Origin: Candidatus Heimdallarchaeota archaeon
GTDB taxonomy: Archaea > Asgardarchaeota > Heimdallarchaeia > JABLTI01
Reading direction: 5' to 3'
Assembly (NCBI GenBank): GCA_030602675.1
Contig: JAUVZH010000091.1
Coordinates: 1 to 8,672 of the forward strand
DNA: 8,672 nucleotides
Below the pieces are notes generated by a model. It searched no databases, was not told the DNA's origin, and worked only from the letters and a program-made list of their open reading frames with translations. Below are positions 1 to 6,036 of the stretch, one piece after another; position 1 is the stretch's first letter; each line of letters starts with the position of its first letter. The translations under genes and the position numbers were made by a program.

Positions 1-2
1 AA

Positions 3-854
3 AAAGAAATTGTTATCTTTGATCTCGATATAGATAAAATCAAAGAAAAAGCAGAAGGACTAATTCTTGAGCAAGGTGATGTTTCAAACATTAAAAATCT
101 GGAAGAGGTTTTTAAGAAGTATAACTTCACTGATGTTTTTCACCTGGCTGCTATTTTGCCACCAATAACAGAAGAGGATCCTTACAAAGCTTTCAAGGTT
201 AATGTCGAAGGAACAATGAACGTCCTTAAAACTGCTTGTAAATTTGGCATCAAAACTATGATATATCCAAGTTCAGCAACTGTTTTTGGACCAGATAGAA
301 AACCACCTTTCACAGAAGCAGATTTGCATGATCCATGGACTGTCTATAGTTCTTTTAAGATTTGCACGGAAATTATAGGTTCAATTTATTCGAAAAATTT
401 TGATATAAGCTTTAGAGCTGTTCGTTTTCCTATTGTTGTAGGACCAGGAAGAAAATCATTCTTAGGTATTACACCATATCCAACTCAAATGGTAGAGGAA
501 TCTGTTAAAGGAAAACCTTATACTGCTGAGATTTCACCTGAAACAAAACTACCAATTATTTACGTTGATGATGCTGTACAGATTCTAATTAATCTTTGGC
601 GTAGCAATGATATTCATTTCGAAATTTACAATGTCGATGGTTTGTGGGTAACTGCAAAGGAAATTGCTGATGGTATTAAGAAAATCATTCCTTCTGCTGA
701 GATTACTTTCAAACCTGTAGAGAATGTACACATTCAACAAATTCTTTCTGGTGTAAAGAAACAGAAAGCAGAAGCAAAATATGGTCTTAAGGGTAAAAGA
801 TTGTTAGATGAGATTCTACAAGAGTATATCTCAAGAAGTTCAGATGAAAAATAA
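3..854 (+). CDS. NAD-dependent epimerase/dehydratase, extended SDR (5' end cut by window)
   Basis: The reading frame is open from the first bases, so the true start lies upstream. About 283 residues are visible. The sequence enters at the second Rossmann strand (VIFDLD, whose acidic residue would contact the NAD ribose); the N-terminal GxxGxxG loop is therefore outside the window. Seen motifs are VFHLAA, the strand ending YPSSATVFG (catalytic Ser region), and YSSFK, the YxxxK pair with Tyr at nt 345-347 and Lys at nt 357-359. The C-terminal half (RAVRFPIVVGPG, then GKPYTAEISPETKLPIIYVDDA) resembles SDR-type L-threonine 3-dehydrogenases, where a similar YT..L..DTRLPMMYMDDA stretch occurs. UDP-sugar epimerases share much of this fold, so the substrate is uncertain. 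TTG at 156 is only an internal codon. Expected to be a soluble cytoplasmic oxidoreductase. The family call is firm; threonine dehydrogenase is an inference. Confidence 0.85.
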   Translation, partial: KEIVIFDLDIDKIKEKAEGLILEQGDVSNIKNLEEVFKKYNFTDVFHLAAILPPITEEDPYKAFKVNVEGTMNVLKTACKFGIKTMIYPSSATVFGPDRKPPFTEADLHDPWTVYSSFKICTEIIGSIYSKNFDISFRAVRFPIVVGPGRKSFLGITPYPTQMVEESVKGKPYTAEISPETKLPIIYVDDAVQILINLWRSNDIHFEIYNVDGLWVTAKEIADGIKKIIPSAEITFKPVENVHIQQILSGVKKQKAEAKYGLKGKRLLDEILQEYISRSSDEK

Positions 855-872
855 TGTTAATATTTCAATATG

Positions 873-879
873 TTTTTTT
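873..879 (+). terminator. T-run, candidate archaeal terminator after the SDR gene
   Basis: Seven consecutive T residues lie 19 nt after the SDR stop codon, preceded by a weak AT-only ATAT/ATAT inverted repeat (860-871). Archaeal RNA polymerase commonly terminates at such T-tracts without needing a strong hairpin. In AT-rich DNA the run could be chance, or part of the next gene's promoter. Confidence 0.3.
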
Positions 880-904
880 ATCCTACTTATTGAAGTACAT
901 TAAA

Positions 905-909
905 AGGTG
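905..909 (+). promoter_or_regulatory. Ribosome binding site deciding the nog1 start
   Basis: AGGTG lies 9 nt before an in-frame TTG at 919. An in-frame GTG start at 907 would itself be part of this site and has no SD of its own. The site therefore favours TTG 919. Confidence 0.5.
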
Positions 910-918
910 TTAATAACT

Positions 919-2037
919 TTGAGTCAATTTAGAAAAATTCCATTCATTCCAACAGCCGATAAATTAGCAGATTTAGTATTTTCTAAATTAAAAAAGATTC
1001 GAGTTGACACTCCAAGGAAAATCAAAATGAGGCGATCTGATTTATCTTTCTATAAAACCCTTTACTTTAGACAATTCAGATTTATTTTTCCAGAATTTGA
1101 TACAAAATTATCAAATATAGCTAACAGTTTTCCATTTATTGATGAATTACATCCCTTTCATAAAGAACTGATCGAAGTATTGTTTGGCATAGAGAAAATA
1201 CGTACTTCTCTTTCAAGGATAAAGAATACTCGAAAATCTCTTAGGAGTATTGAAAGAGACGTTTCGAAAAAATTAGGTATTTGTGAATTTGCTGAAGAAG
1301 CCAAAAAAATTAGAAGAGAAGCTATTGGTCGTATTGGTTCTACTATTAAGAAGATAGAACAACCATTGAATGATTTGATTGAAGCAAAAATACAATTATC
1401 TAAAGTACCTGATTTTAATTTATTTGAAAAAACTATTGCATTCGCTGGTGCTCCTAATGCAGGAAAGTCTAGTTATGTTAAAATCGTTTCAACTGGAAAA
1501 CCAGAAATTGCTGCTTATCCATTTACAACAAAAGAACTAAATTGTGGTCATAGGAAACATGGTTTTGAAGCTATACAACTTGTTGATACACCTGGTCTTT
1601 TAGACAGACCATTACATGAACGAAATGAAATTGAAATGAGAAGTATCTTAGCACTAAAACATTTTGCTGATTACATAATTTTCTTGTATGATCCTTCAGA
1701 AGGTGCTCCTTTGACATTACAGCAGCAACTAAATCTTTGTAATGAAATTAAAGAAATATTTCCAGATATACCAATCTTGACGTTAATCAATAAGAAAGAC
1801 ATTCTAAGCAAAAACCAATTAGCAAATGCCGAAAAATTGTTAGGAAAACATGAAACAATTTCTACACTTGAAAGCAACAAGAAACAATTAGAAGACATAG
1901 TTTTAATGGTAACAGAAAAAATACCTGAAAAGAAGTTATTTGTAAAACCAGACGAAATTAAAAAAATAGAAGAAGCTCCTCCAAAATCCAAAAAAGAGGG
2001 TGAAATTGAGTGGATATTCTTTGACGAAGATGATTAG
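919..2037 (+). CDS. Nog1-type ribosome-assembly GTPase
   Basis: A TRAFAC-class GTPase of the Nog1/Obg group, which in eukaryotes helps mature the large ribosomal subunit. The N-terminal ~160 residues form the Nog1 helical domain, opening with the typical KIPFIPTADKL segment. The GTPase domain follows: G1 GAPNAGKSS (residues 177-185 from TTG 919), G2 Thr within YPFTTKE, G3 DTPGL (223-227) and G4 NKKD (291-294). The tail is acidic and aromatic, ending IFFDEDD. At about 372 residues it has the archaeal size and lacks the long C-terminal extension of eukaryotic Nog1. TTG 919 is chosen because an SD sits 9 nt upstream and the product then starts close to the conserved block; GTG 907 would add four residues. 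Its last bases overlap the rtcA start, so the two are probably translated together. Family assignment is strong. Confidence 0.92.
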   Translation: MSQFRKIPFIPTADKLADLVFSKLKKIRVDTPRKIKMRRSDLSFYKTLYFRQFRFIFPEFDTKLSNIANSFPFIDELHPFHKELIEVLFGIEKIRTSLSRIKNTRKSLRSIERDVSKKLGICEFAEEAKKIRREAIGRIGSTIKKIEQPLNDLIEAKIQLSKVPDFNLFEKTIAFAGAPNAGKSSYVKIVSTGKPEIAAYPFTTKELNCGHRKHGFEAIQLVDTPGLLDRPLHERNEIEMRSILALKHFADYIIFLYDPSEGAPLTLQQQLNLCNEIKEIFPDIPILTLINKKDILSKNQLANAEKLLGKHETISTLESNKKQLEDIVLMVTEKIPEKKLFVKPDEIKKIEEAPPKSKKEGEIEWIFFDEDD

Positions 2038-3103
2038 AATAGATGGAAATATGCTAGAAGGTGGTGGCTCCATTGTCAGGAATTCCATCGCTCTGTCTGC
2101 TTTATTCAACACTCCAATTGAAATCTACAATATACGAGCAAAACGGTCAAAACCTGGTTTGAGAAATCAGCATGCCTACGCAATAAAAGCAATCAGCGAA
2201 ATTTGTAATGCCAAAGTTGAGGGATTAAGAGTAGGTTCAGAGCAAGTAAAGTTCTATCCGGGTAAAATTCAAAGTGGAGAATTTAAAATAGATGTAAAAA
2301 CTGCTGGAAGTTTACCATTAATACTACAAGCCATTATTCCTGTAGCAGCTCATGCACCTGGTCCTGTTAAATTGTTGATGAAAGGTGGTACTGATGTTCC
2401 CATGGCACCTCCTTATGATTACCTGCATCATGTATATGTTCCAATGATAAAACAAATTGGTGTTGAGATTACTTTGTGTTTTGGTCGAAGAGGTCATTAC
2501 CCCAAAGGTGGAGGAACCCTTTCTTGTGATATTGAGCCTGTTTTACGAATGAAACCCATTGACTATAAATTCAATAAACCTCAAAAAATAAAGTGCATCT
2601 GTGGGAAAGCACATGCAGTCCAATTACCTAAACATATAGCTGATAGAATGATTTCAGCAGCAATTAAAAAGTTGAAAGAACATAATCTCGAAGTTAGTGT
2701 TATTGAGAGAGATTGCCCAGAACCTAAATATGATACACATGTTGGTCCTGGAACAGGGATAACTTTATGGGCATGTACAAATCATGGTACAATACTCGCA
2801 GGAGATGGATTAGGTAAAAAGGGCTTGCCAGCGGAAAAAGTAGGTGAAACTGCTGCGACAAATCTTATCTCACAAATTAAATTAGGACGACCAATCGATT
2901 ATCACCTAGCAGATCAACTTATTATTTGGATGGCTATCTCCGACTTTCCATCTGTGATTGACACGAGCAAGATTACTCTTCATACATTAACAAATATAGA
3001 AATCATAAAGCAAATTTCTAATGCTGAATTTACTATTGAAGGTTCAGAGGGTAATCCTGGTATAATATATTGTGAACCTAATTATATTCGAAAATCAAAC
3101 TAA
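2030..3103 (+). CDS. rtcA: RNA 3'-terminal phosphate cyclase (RtcA family)
   Basis: Converts RNA 3'-phosphate ends to 2',3'-cyclic phosphates through an adenylylated His intermediate. Seen features: the N-terminal IDGNMLEGGG block (residues 4-13), SKPGLRNQHA, the RNA-cyclase signature GRRGHYPKGGG (152-162), and ITLHTLTN near the C-terminus, whose His318 corresponds by motif position to the nucleophilic His of E. coli RtcA. Keeping this His separates it from catalytically dead Rcl1-type relatives. Length (357 aa) is normal for the family. ATG 2030 is preferred because family members begin almost directly with the IDG block; GTG 2000 and TTG 2021 are in-frame alternatives that add 10 or 3 residues. 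The ATG lies inside the end of the Nog1 gene (8-nt overlap) and has no clear SD, which suggests translation coupled to Nog1. The substrate in this archaeon is unknown. Confidence 0.93.
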   Translation: MIRIDGNMLEGGGSIVRNSIALSALFNTPIEIYNIRAKRSKPGLRNQHAYAIKAISEICNAKVEGLRVGSEQVKFYPGKIQSGEFKIDVKTAGSLPLILQAIIPVAAHAPGPVKLLMKGGTDVPMAPPYDYLHHVYVPMIKQIGVEITLCFGRRGHYPKGGGTLSCDIEPVLRMKPIDYKFNKPQKIKCICGKAHAVQLPKHIADRMISAAIKKLKEHNLEVSVIERDCPEPKYDTHVGPGTGITLWACTNHGTILAGDGLGKKGLPAEKVGETAATNLISQIKLGRPIDYHLADQLIIWMAISDFPSVIDTSKITLHTLTNIEIIKQISNAEFTIEGSEGNPGIIYCEPNYIRKSN

Positions 3104-3160
3104 ATCATATTTTAAGTAAGGTTATTTACTAATAACATCTCAAATAATATTTGTAGTTTA

Positions 3161-3544
3161 ATGGTGCCTGAAATGTATGAAATTACTCCTGAAGATGAAA
3201 AGAAACTAGCAAAATTAAGTCCATATCAACAAGCTATTTTACGTATTCTTGCTGAAGTTCCTAAAGGAAACGTAGTTACTTATGGTGATTTAGCTGATGA
3301 ATTGGCTAGAAGAGACCCCCGTTGGAAAGCTACTGCTAGAGCTGTTGGTACAACAATGAGAAGAAACCCTTGCGGACCTTATATTCCATGTCATAGAGTT
3401 ATAAAATCAGATGGTAACATAGGCAACTTCCGGGGTGGAGCTGAAGGAGCAGTAAAAGAAAAAGAACGAATGCTTAGAGAAGAAGCTGTTGAAGTAGTTA
3501 AAGGAAAAATTAATCTGAAAGCATATAGACACAATTTTGTTTAA
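3161..3544 (+). CDS. Minimal O6-alkylguanine-DNA alkyltransferase (MGMT/Ogt DNA-binding domain)
   Basis: Suicide DNA-repair enzyme that transfers alkyl groups from O6-alkylguanine to its own cysteine. The C-terminal MGMT domain is complete: SPYQQAILRILAEVP, the GNVVTYGDLA helix-turn region, TARAVGTTMRRNP (the recognition helix with the Arg that flips the damaged base), and the active site PCHRV with Cys77. The usual N-terminal RNase H-like domain of Ogt/Ada-C is absent, leaving only 127 residues (about 123 from ATG 3173). In size it resembles alkyltransferase-like proteins, but those normally replace the Cys (PWHRV); here it is present, so methyl transfer is plausible. A short basic tail (LKAYRHNFV) ends the protein. 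The gene follows rtcA by 57 nt on the same strand and its stop codon overlaps that of nadM. Domain call is strong; enzymatic activity is inferred from the Cys. Confidence 0.9.
   Translation: MVPEMYEITPEDEKKLAKLSPYQQAILRILAEVPKGNVVTYGDLADELARRDPRWKATARAVGTTMRRNPCGPYIPCHRVIKSDGNIGNFRGGAEGAVKEKERMLREEAVEVVKGKINLKAYRHNFV
3163..3166 (+). promoter_or_regulatory. Possible ribosome binding site for the second ATG of the alkyltransferase gene
   Basis: GGTG lies 6 nt before an in-frame ATG at 3173 and overlaps the first ATG (3161). If used, the protein starts MYEITPED, four residues shorter. The choice cannot be settled from sequence alone. Confidence 0.3.
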
Positions 3545-4062
3545 CTTTTATCACTAGAAGAAACTGTTTGAATACGAGTTACTCCATCAATCTCATCAAT
3601 GATCTTTGCTACAGTTTTTGGAATTAATTGTCTCCAATTCTTTTTTCCACTTATCATTAAATCTCGAATATGGTTTGCACTATATTCTTTTCTTTCATAA
3701 AATGGAGTACGTCTTACTTCTTTCCCTGCTTGCTTAAACAGATATTCTGTTAATGGATTGTTTGTATAAACAACATCGAACTTTGGAACTAATCTTGTAA
3801 TATGTGCAACCCATAATCCATTATCCTTAACATCATTTGCTGGAATAATAATTACTCGAGTAATATCTTTCAATTCATCAACAATTGAATGATGAATCAT
3901 ATCATACCTTTCTCCTGCAGTAAATGGATTGTCTTTTTGATGACTTTGTTGGGATGCAGCAATAATAACTATTAGCTCATCAACTTCAGAAAGTATGTAT
4001 TTCACAGCATTCAAATGTCCTTTATGAAATGGTTGAAATCTACCAACTACCATTCCTCGCAT
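3541..4062 (-). CDS. nadM: Nicotinamide-nucleotide adenylyltransferase, archaeal NadM type
   Basis: Joins NMN and ATP to make NAD+ in the cytoplasm. The 173-residue product matches the archaeal NMNAT layout throughout: MRGMVVGRFQPFHKGH at the start with the nucleotidyltransferase HxGH (His13-His16), a SQQSHQKDNPFTAGER block (38-52), GLWVAHI, the VVYTNNPL loop, and YSANHIR (127-133), equivalent to the ISxTxxR motif that binds ATP phosphates. ATG 4062 is chosen because archaeal homologues start exactly at MRG; upstream GTG codons at 4077 and 4071 would add five or three residues without an SD. It lies alone on the minus strand, divergent from rpoD and overlapping the alkyltransferase gene by 4 bp at the 3' ends. 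Reaction and family are confident. Confidence 0.95.
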   Translation of the reverse strand: MRGMVVGRFQPFHKGHLNAVKYILSEVDELIVIIAASQQSHQKDNPFTAGERYDMIHHSIVDELKDITRVIIIPANDVKDNGLWVAHITRLVPKFDVVYTNNPLTEYLFKQAGKEVRRTPFYERKEYSANHIRDLMISGKKNWRQLIPKTVAKIIDEIDGVTRIQTVSSSDKS

Positions 4063-4094
4063 AGTGTTCACGTTCACATTATTATTGATGATGT

Positions 4095-4103
4095 GTATAA
4101 TTT
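4095..4103 (-). promoter_or_regulatory. TATA-like box, candidate nadM promoter
   Basis: Read on the minus strand, AAATTATAC lies about 35-40 nt before the nadM ATG. An archaeal start site roughly 26 nt downstream would give a very short leader, which fits ATG 4062 and argues against the GTG at 4077. The surroundings are AT-rich, so alternative boxes such as 4114-4121 cannot be excluded. Confidence 0.25.
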
Positions 4104-4160
4104 ACCTATTACATTAATTTATCTTTAGGAGTAAATAATTTGATAGCAAAGTTCATTATA

Positions 4161-4177
4161 TTAAAAAACTTTATAAG
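4161..4177 (+). promoter_or_regulatory. BRE/TATA promoter of the rpoD-rps9 operon
   Basis: CTTTATAAG (4169-4177), close to the archaeal TATA consensus, is preceded by a purine-rich BRE-like TTAAAAAA (4161-4168). The start site would fall near 4199-4200, leaving a leader of about 72 nt before rpoD. It is the best promoter match in the window and stands where a highly expressed operon needs one. Confidence 0.6.
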
Positions 4178-4197
4178 TCAATTTCAAATTTCGAGAA

Positions 4198-4211
4198 TTG
4201 ATACGTGTCAA
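4198..4211. promoter_or_regulatory. Near-palindrome at the predicted rpoD start site, possible operator
   Basis: TTGATACGTGTCAA is an inverted repeat in which six of seven base pairs match (only 4202/4207 do not). Its centre is about 31 nt downstream of the TATA centre, so it covers the predicted transcription start. A dimeric repressor bound here would block initiation. Position and symmetry are seen; the operator role is inferred. Confidence 0.3.
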
Positions 4212-4271
4212 GGAATATTTCGTCCTTTTCTTATCAATGAATTTGGACAGAAGATAATGCTGTGATAAACT
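4200..4271 (+). promoter_or_regulatory. Putative 5' leader of the rpoD operon with small alternative helices
   Basis: About 72 nt between the predicted start site and the rpoD ATG. It can pair AAGGA (4210-4214) with TCCTT (4223-4227), or alternatively GTCC (4222-4225) with GGAC (4245-4248), while TTATC (4231-4235) can pair with GATAA (4253-4257) and cross the second helix. It also holds a six-codon frame MNLDRR at about 4237-4257. The SD GTGAT (4262-4266) sits 5 nt before the ATG. The helices are short and may be chance. Confidence 0.25.
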
Positions 4272-5105
4272 ATGGATATAGAGGTAATTGAAAATAAGAA
4301 TAACAAGCTTCGTTTCATTATACGTGGAAGTAATTATACATTCGTAAATGGTATAAGAAGAACCATTATATCTGAAGTACCTACTTTGGCTATTGAAGAT
4401 ATCATTTTAGTTGAGAATACTTCCCCAGTTTTAGATGAAATGGTTGCCCATACATTAGGGCTTATACCTCTAACTACTCCAAGTGACGAATTCACTGTTG
4501 CTAGTGAATGCAAAAATTGTGATGGTGAAGGGTGTCAATTTTGCTCTGTTGCCTTAACTCTCGAAGTTGAAGCTGCAGGTAATGAGACCAAAATGGTTTA
4601 CTCTAAAGACCTTATTTCAAATGATGATAAGATAAAGCCAATTTCAGAGAAAATCCCCATTGCCAAACTTGGTGCTGGACAAAAAATCACTTTAGAAGCT
4701 ATAGCAATGATGGGAAGAGGTAAAGAACATGCAAAGTGGTCACCAGCAGTAACCTGTAGTTATAGATATTATCCTCAAGTTAACCAAGATGTATCGAAAT
4801 GTACTGGGTGCATGGATTGTGTTGATGCTTGCCCCAAAAATATCCTTAAAGTAAATAAAAAAGTTGTAAAACTTACTGACCCTCTTGAATGTCTTTTATG
4901 CGATCTCTGCACAAAAGCTTGCAGTTATGATTCCTTAAAAATGGGAAATGTAGAAGGAGATTTCATCTTTTTACTGGAAACAACTGGTGCAATTTCACCA
5001 ATTGATGCATTTAAGAAAGCAACCGAAATCCTCAAAAGCAAAGCTAAAGACTTCGAGAACGAATACAAAGTTGCTTTAGATAAGTACTTGAAAAAGAAGA
5101 AATAA
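4272..5105 (+). CDS. rpoD: DNA-directed RNA polymerase subunit D with dicluster ferredoxin domain
   Basis: Archaeal homologue of eukaryotic Rpb3 and bacterial alpha; pairs with subunit L to begin RNA polymerase assembly. The N-terminal dimerisation motif is clear (FVNGIRRTIISEVPTLAI, residues 24-41), followed by HTLGLIPL. A four-Cys cluster, Cys80-x2-Cys-x4-Cys-x2-Cys91, sits in domain 2 and may bind zinc. The ferredoxin-like domain 3 carries two complete [4Fe-4S] motifs: Cys177/180/183/187 followed by Pro, and Cys207/210/213/217. The polymerase fold resumes at VEGDFIFLLETTGAISP and ends in a lysine-rich tail. At 277 residues it is the long, cluster-containing form. ATG 4272 is preceded by GTGAT at a 5-nt gap. 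It opens the operon here; in many archaea rps13, rps4 and rps11 precede it. Cluster binding is inferred from the complete motifs. Confidence 0.97.
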   Translation: MDIEVIENKNNKLRFIIRGSNYTFVNGIRRTIISEVPTLAIEDIILVENTSPVLDEMVAHTLGLIPLTTPSDEFTVASECKNCDGEGCQFCSVALTLEVEAAGNETKMVYSKDLISNDDKIKPISEKIPIAKLGAGQKITLEAIAMMGRGKEHAKWSPAVTCSYRYYPQVNQDVSKCTGCMDCVDACPKNILKVNKKVVKLTDPLECLLCDLCTKACSYDSLKMGNVEGDFIFLLETTGAISPIDAFKKATEILKSKAKDFENEYKVALDKYLKKKK

Positions 5106-5116
5106 TTAAGATAATC

Positions 5117-5124
5117 CTATAAAT
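5117..5124 (+). promoter_or_regulatory. TATA-like box between rpoD and rpl18e, possible internal promoter
   Basis: CTATAAAT lies in the 55-nt gap before rpl18e. A start site about 26 nt downstream would fall on or just before the SD, leaving a very short leader. It could boost ribosomal protein genes over rpoD, but A+T richness makes chance likely. Confidence 0.2.
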
Positions 5125-5144
5125 TGTTTTCATTAATTGAAGAC

Positions 5145-5149
5145 GGAGG
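5145..5149 (+). promoter_or_regulatory. Ribosome binding site of rpl18e
   Basis: GGAGG, the strongest SD in the window, lies 11 nt before ATG 5161. The nearer TTG (5151) and GTG (5153) are out of frame, so it fixes the start at 5161 and excludes the in-frame TTG at 5137, which lies upstream of the SD. Confidence 0.65.
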
Positions 5150-5160
5150 ATTGTGAGAAA

Positions 5161-5532
5161 ATGCCAAAGCCAACAGGGCCATCAGATCCTAATACCGTCG
5201 CGCTAATACGCGATTTGAGAAAAAAAGGTGTTGCTGATAAGAAGCACAATTTTTGGACGGTTCTCTCTAAAAGGCTTACTAAACCTAGAAGGCAACGACC
5301 TGCAGTCAATCTTAGCAAAATAAGTCGATATGCTAAGAAAGCTGAGTTAGTTGTTGTTCCAGGTAAGGTTCTAGCTTCAGGAGAGATAAAGGGCAGCTAT
5401 ACAATTGCTGCTTTAAACTTCAGTGAAATTGCTGAAGCAAAAATAACCAAAGCTGGAGGAAGAGCACTTTCATTAAGAGATTTAATGGAGTTACCAGCAA
5501 CAGAGCTCAAGAAAGTTCGAATTTTTGCATAA
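5161..5532 (+). CDS. rpl18e: Large ribosomal subunit protein eL18 (L18e)
   Basis: Archaeal/eukaryotic ribosomal protein with no bacterial counterpart under this name; it adopts an L15-like fold in the large subunit. The protein opens MPKPTGPSDPNTVALIRDL, then FWTVLSKRLTKPRRQRPAVNLSKI, a VVVPGKVLASGEI strand and KITKAGGRALSLRDLM, all typical of archaeal L18e. With ATG 5161 it is 123 residues, the normal family size. It is the second gene of the operon, 55 nt after rpoD and 21 nt before rpl13, matching the conserved archaeal order rpoD-rpl18e-rpl13-rps9. No unusual residues are seen. Confidence 0.95.
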   Translation: MPKPTGPSDPNTVALIRDLRKKGVADKKHNFWTVLSKRLTKPRRQRPAVNLSKISRYAKKAELVVVPGKVLASGEIKGSYTIAALNFSEIAEAKITKAGGRALSLRDLMELPATELKKVRIFA

Positions 5533-5553
5533 TGAATTCGGAGATGAAAACTA

Positions 5554-6021
5554 ATGTCAAAAAATACTGTAATAGATGCCGAAGGATCAATCCTTGGACG
5601 ATTATCCACAAACATTGCTAAAAGACTACTCATGGGTGAAACCGTTGATATAGTGAATGTTGAAAAGATAATCATTTCAGGCAAACCCGAATCAATTATC
5701 TTGCAATACAAGGAACGATTGGATATTAGAAGCAAATACAATCCTCTCAGAGGACCTTTCCACTATAGACGTCCTGACAGATTTGTTAGGCGATCCATTA
5801 GAGGTATGCTTCCTTACAAGAAACCAAGAGGAAAAGCAGCTTTTCATAGGTTGAAATGTTACATTTCTGTTCCAAAAGAATTCGAAAAAGCCAAAATGAT
5901 TAAGGTACCAGAAGCTGATTCTGCTAAACTAACTGTTAAAAGAATAGCAGTTGGCGAGCTTTGTAAACAACTTGGCTGGAATTATAATCCAGATTTAGAT
6001 CCAAGGTTAAAAAACAAGTAA
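5554..6021 (+). CDS. rpl13: Large ribosomal subunit protein uL13
   Basis: Universal 23S rRNA-binding protein of the large subunit. The product (155 aa) has the archaeal/eukaryotic form: an N-terminal VIDAEGSILGRLST block, the central VDIVNVEKIIISG strand, GPFHYRRPDRFVRRSIRGMLPYKK with its dense basic residues for rRNA contact, and the late LKCYISVP segment. A GGAG (5540-5543) lies 10 nt before the ATG. It is spaced 21 nt after rpl18e and followed almost directly by rps9, so co-transcription is very likely. The C-terminus (NPDLDPRLKNK) is slightly extended but not unusual. Confidence 0.96.
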   Translation: MSKNTVIDAEGSILGRLSTNIAKRLLMGETVDIVNVEKIIISGKPESIILQYKERLDIRSKYNPLRGPFHYRRPDRFVRRSIRGMLPYKKPRGKAAFHRLKCYISVPKEFEKAKMIKVPEADSAKLTVKRIAVGELCKQLGWNYNPDLDPRLKNK

Positions 6022-6023
6022 TA

Positions 6024-6028
6024 GGTGG
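6024..6028 (+). promoter_or_regulatory. Ribosome binding site choosing among clustered rps9 starts
   Basis: GGTGG lies just after the rpl13 stop. In-frame GTG 6025 and ATG 6031 overlap it or crowd it, whereas ATG 6037 has an 8-nt spacing and gives the standard N-terminus MSSKRIVLTSGKRK. Confidence 0.6.
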
Positions 6029-6036
6029 TAATGCTA

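Noticed and set aside
1671..1991. Open frame on the minus strand within the Nog1 gene
   Set aside because: It is fully antisense to a well-supported GTPase, its product is low-complexity (rich in S, F, I) with no recognisable motif, and no promoter or SD supports it.
2000..2029. Longer RtcA starting at GTG 2000
   Set aside because: Family members start right at the IDG..EGGG block; the extra ten residues only re-read the end of nog1.
3115..3130. Inverted repeat AGTAA/TTACT with a 6-nt loop between rtcA and the alkyltransferase gene
   Set aside because: Only five AT-rich pairs, expected by chance in this base composition.
4078..4271. Possible tRNA or small RNA gene in the nadM-rpoD gap
   Set aside because: No cloverleaf, T-loop (GTTCRANNC) or B-box pattern with matching acceptor stem; the content is explained by divergent promoters and a leader.
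5133..5741. Two minus-strand open frames (5133-5318 and 5397-5741) across rpl18e and rpl13
   Set aside because: They lie antisense to highly conserved ribosomal protein genes and give no recognisable protein.
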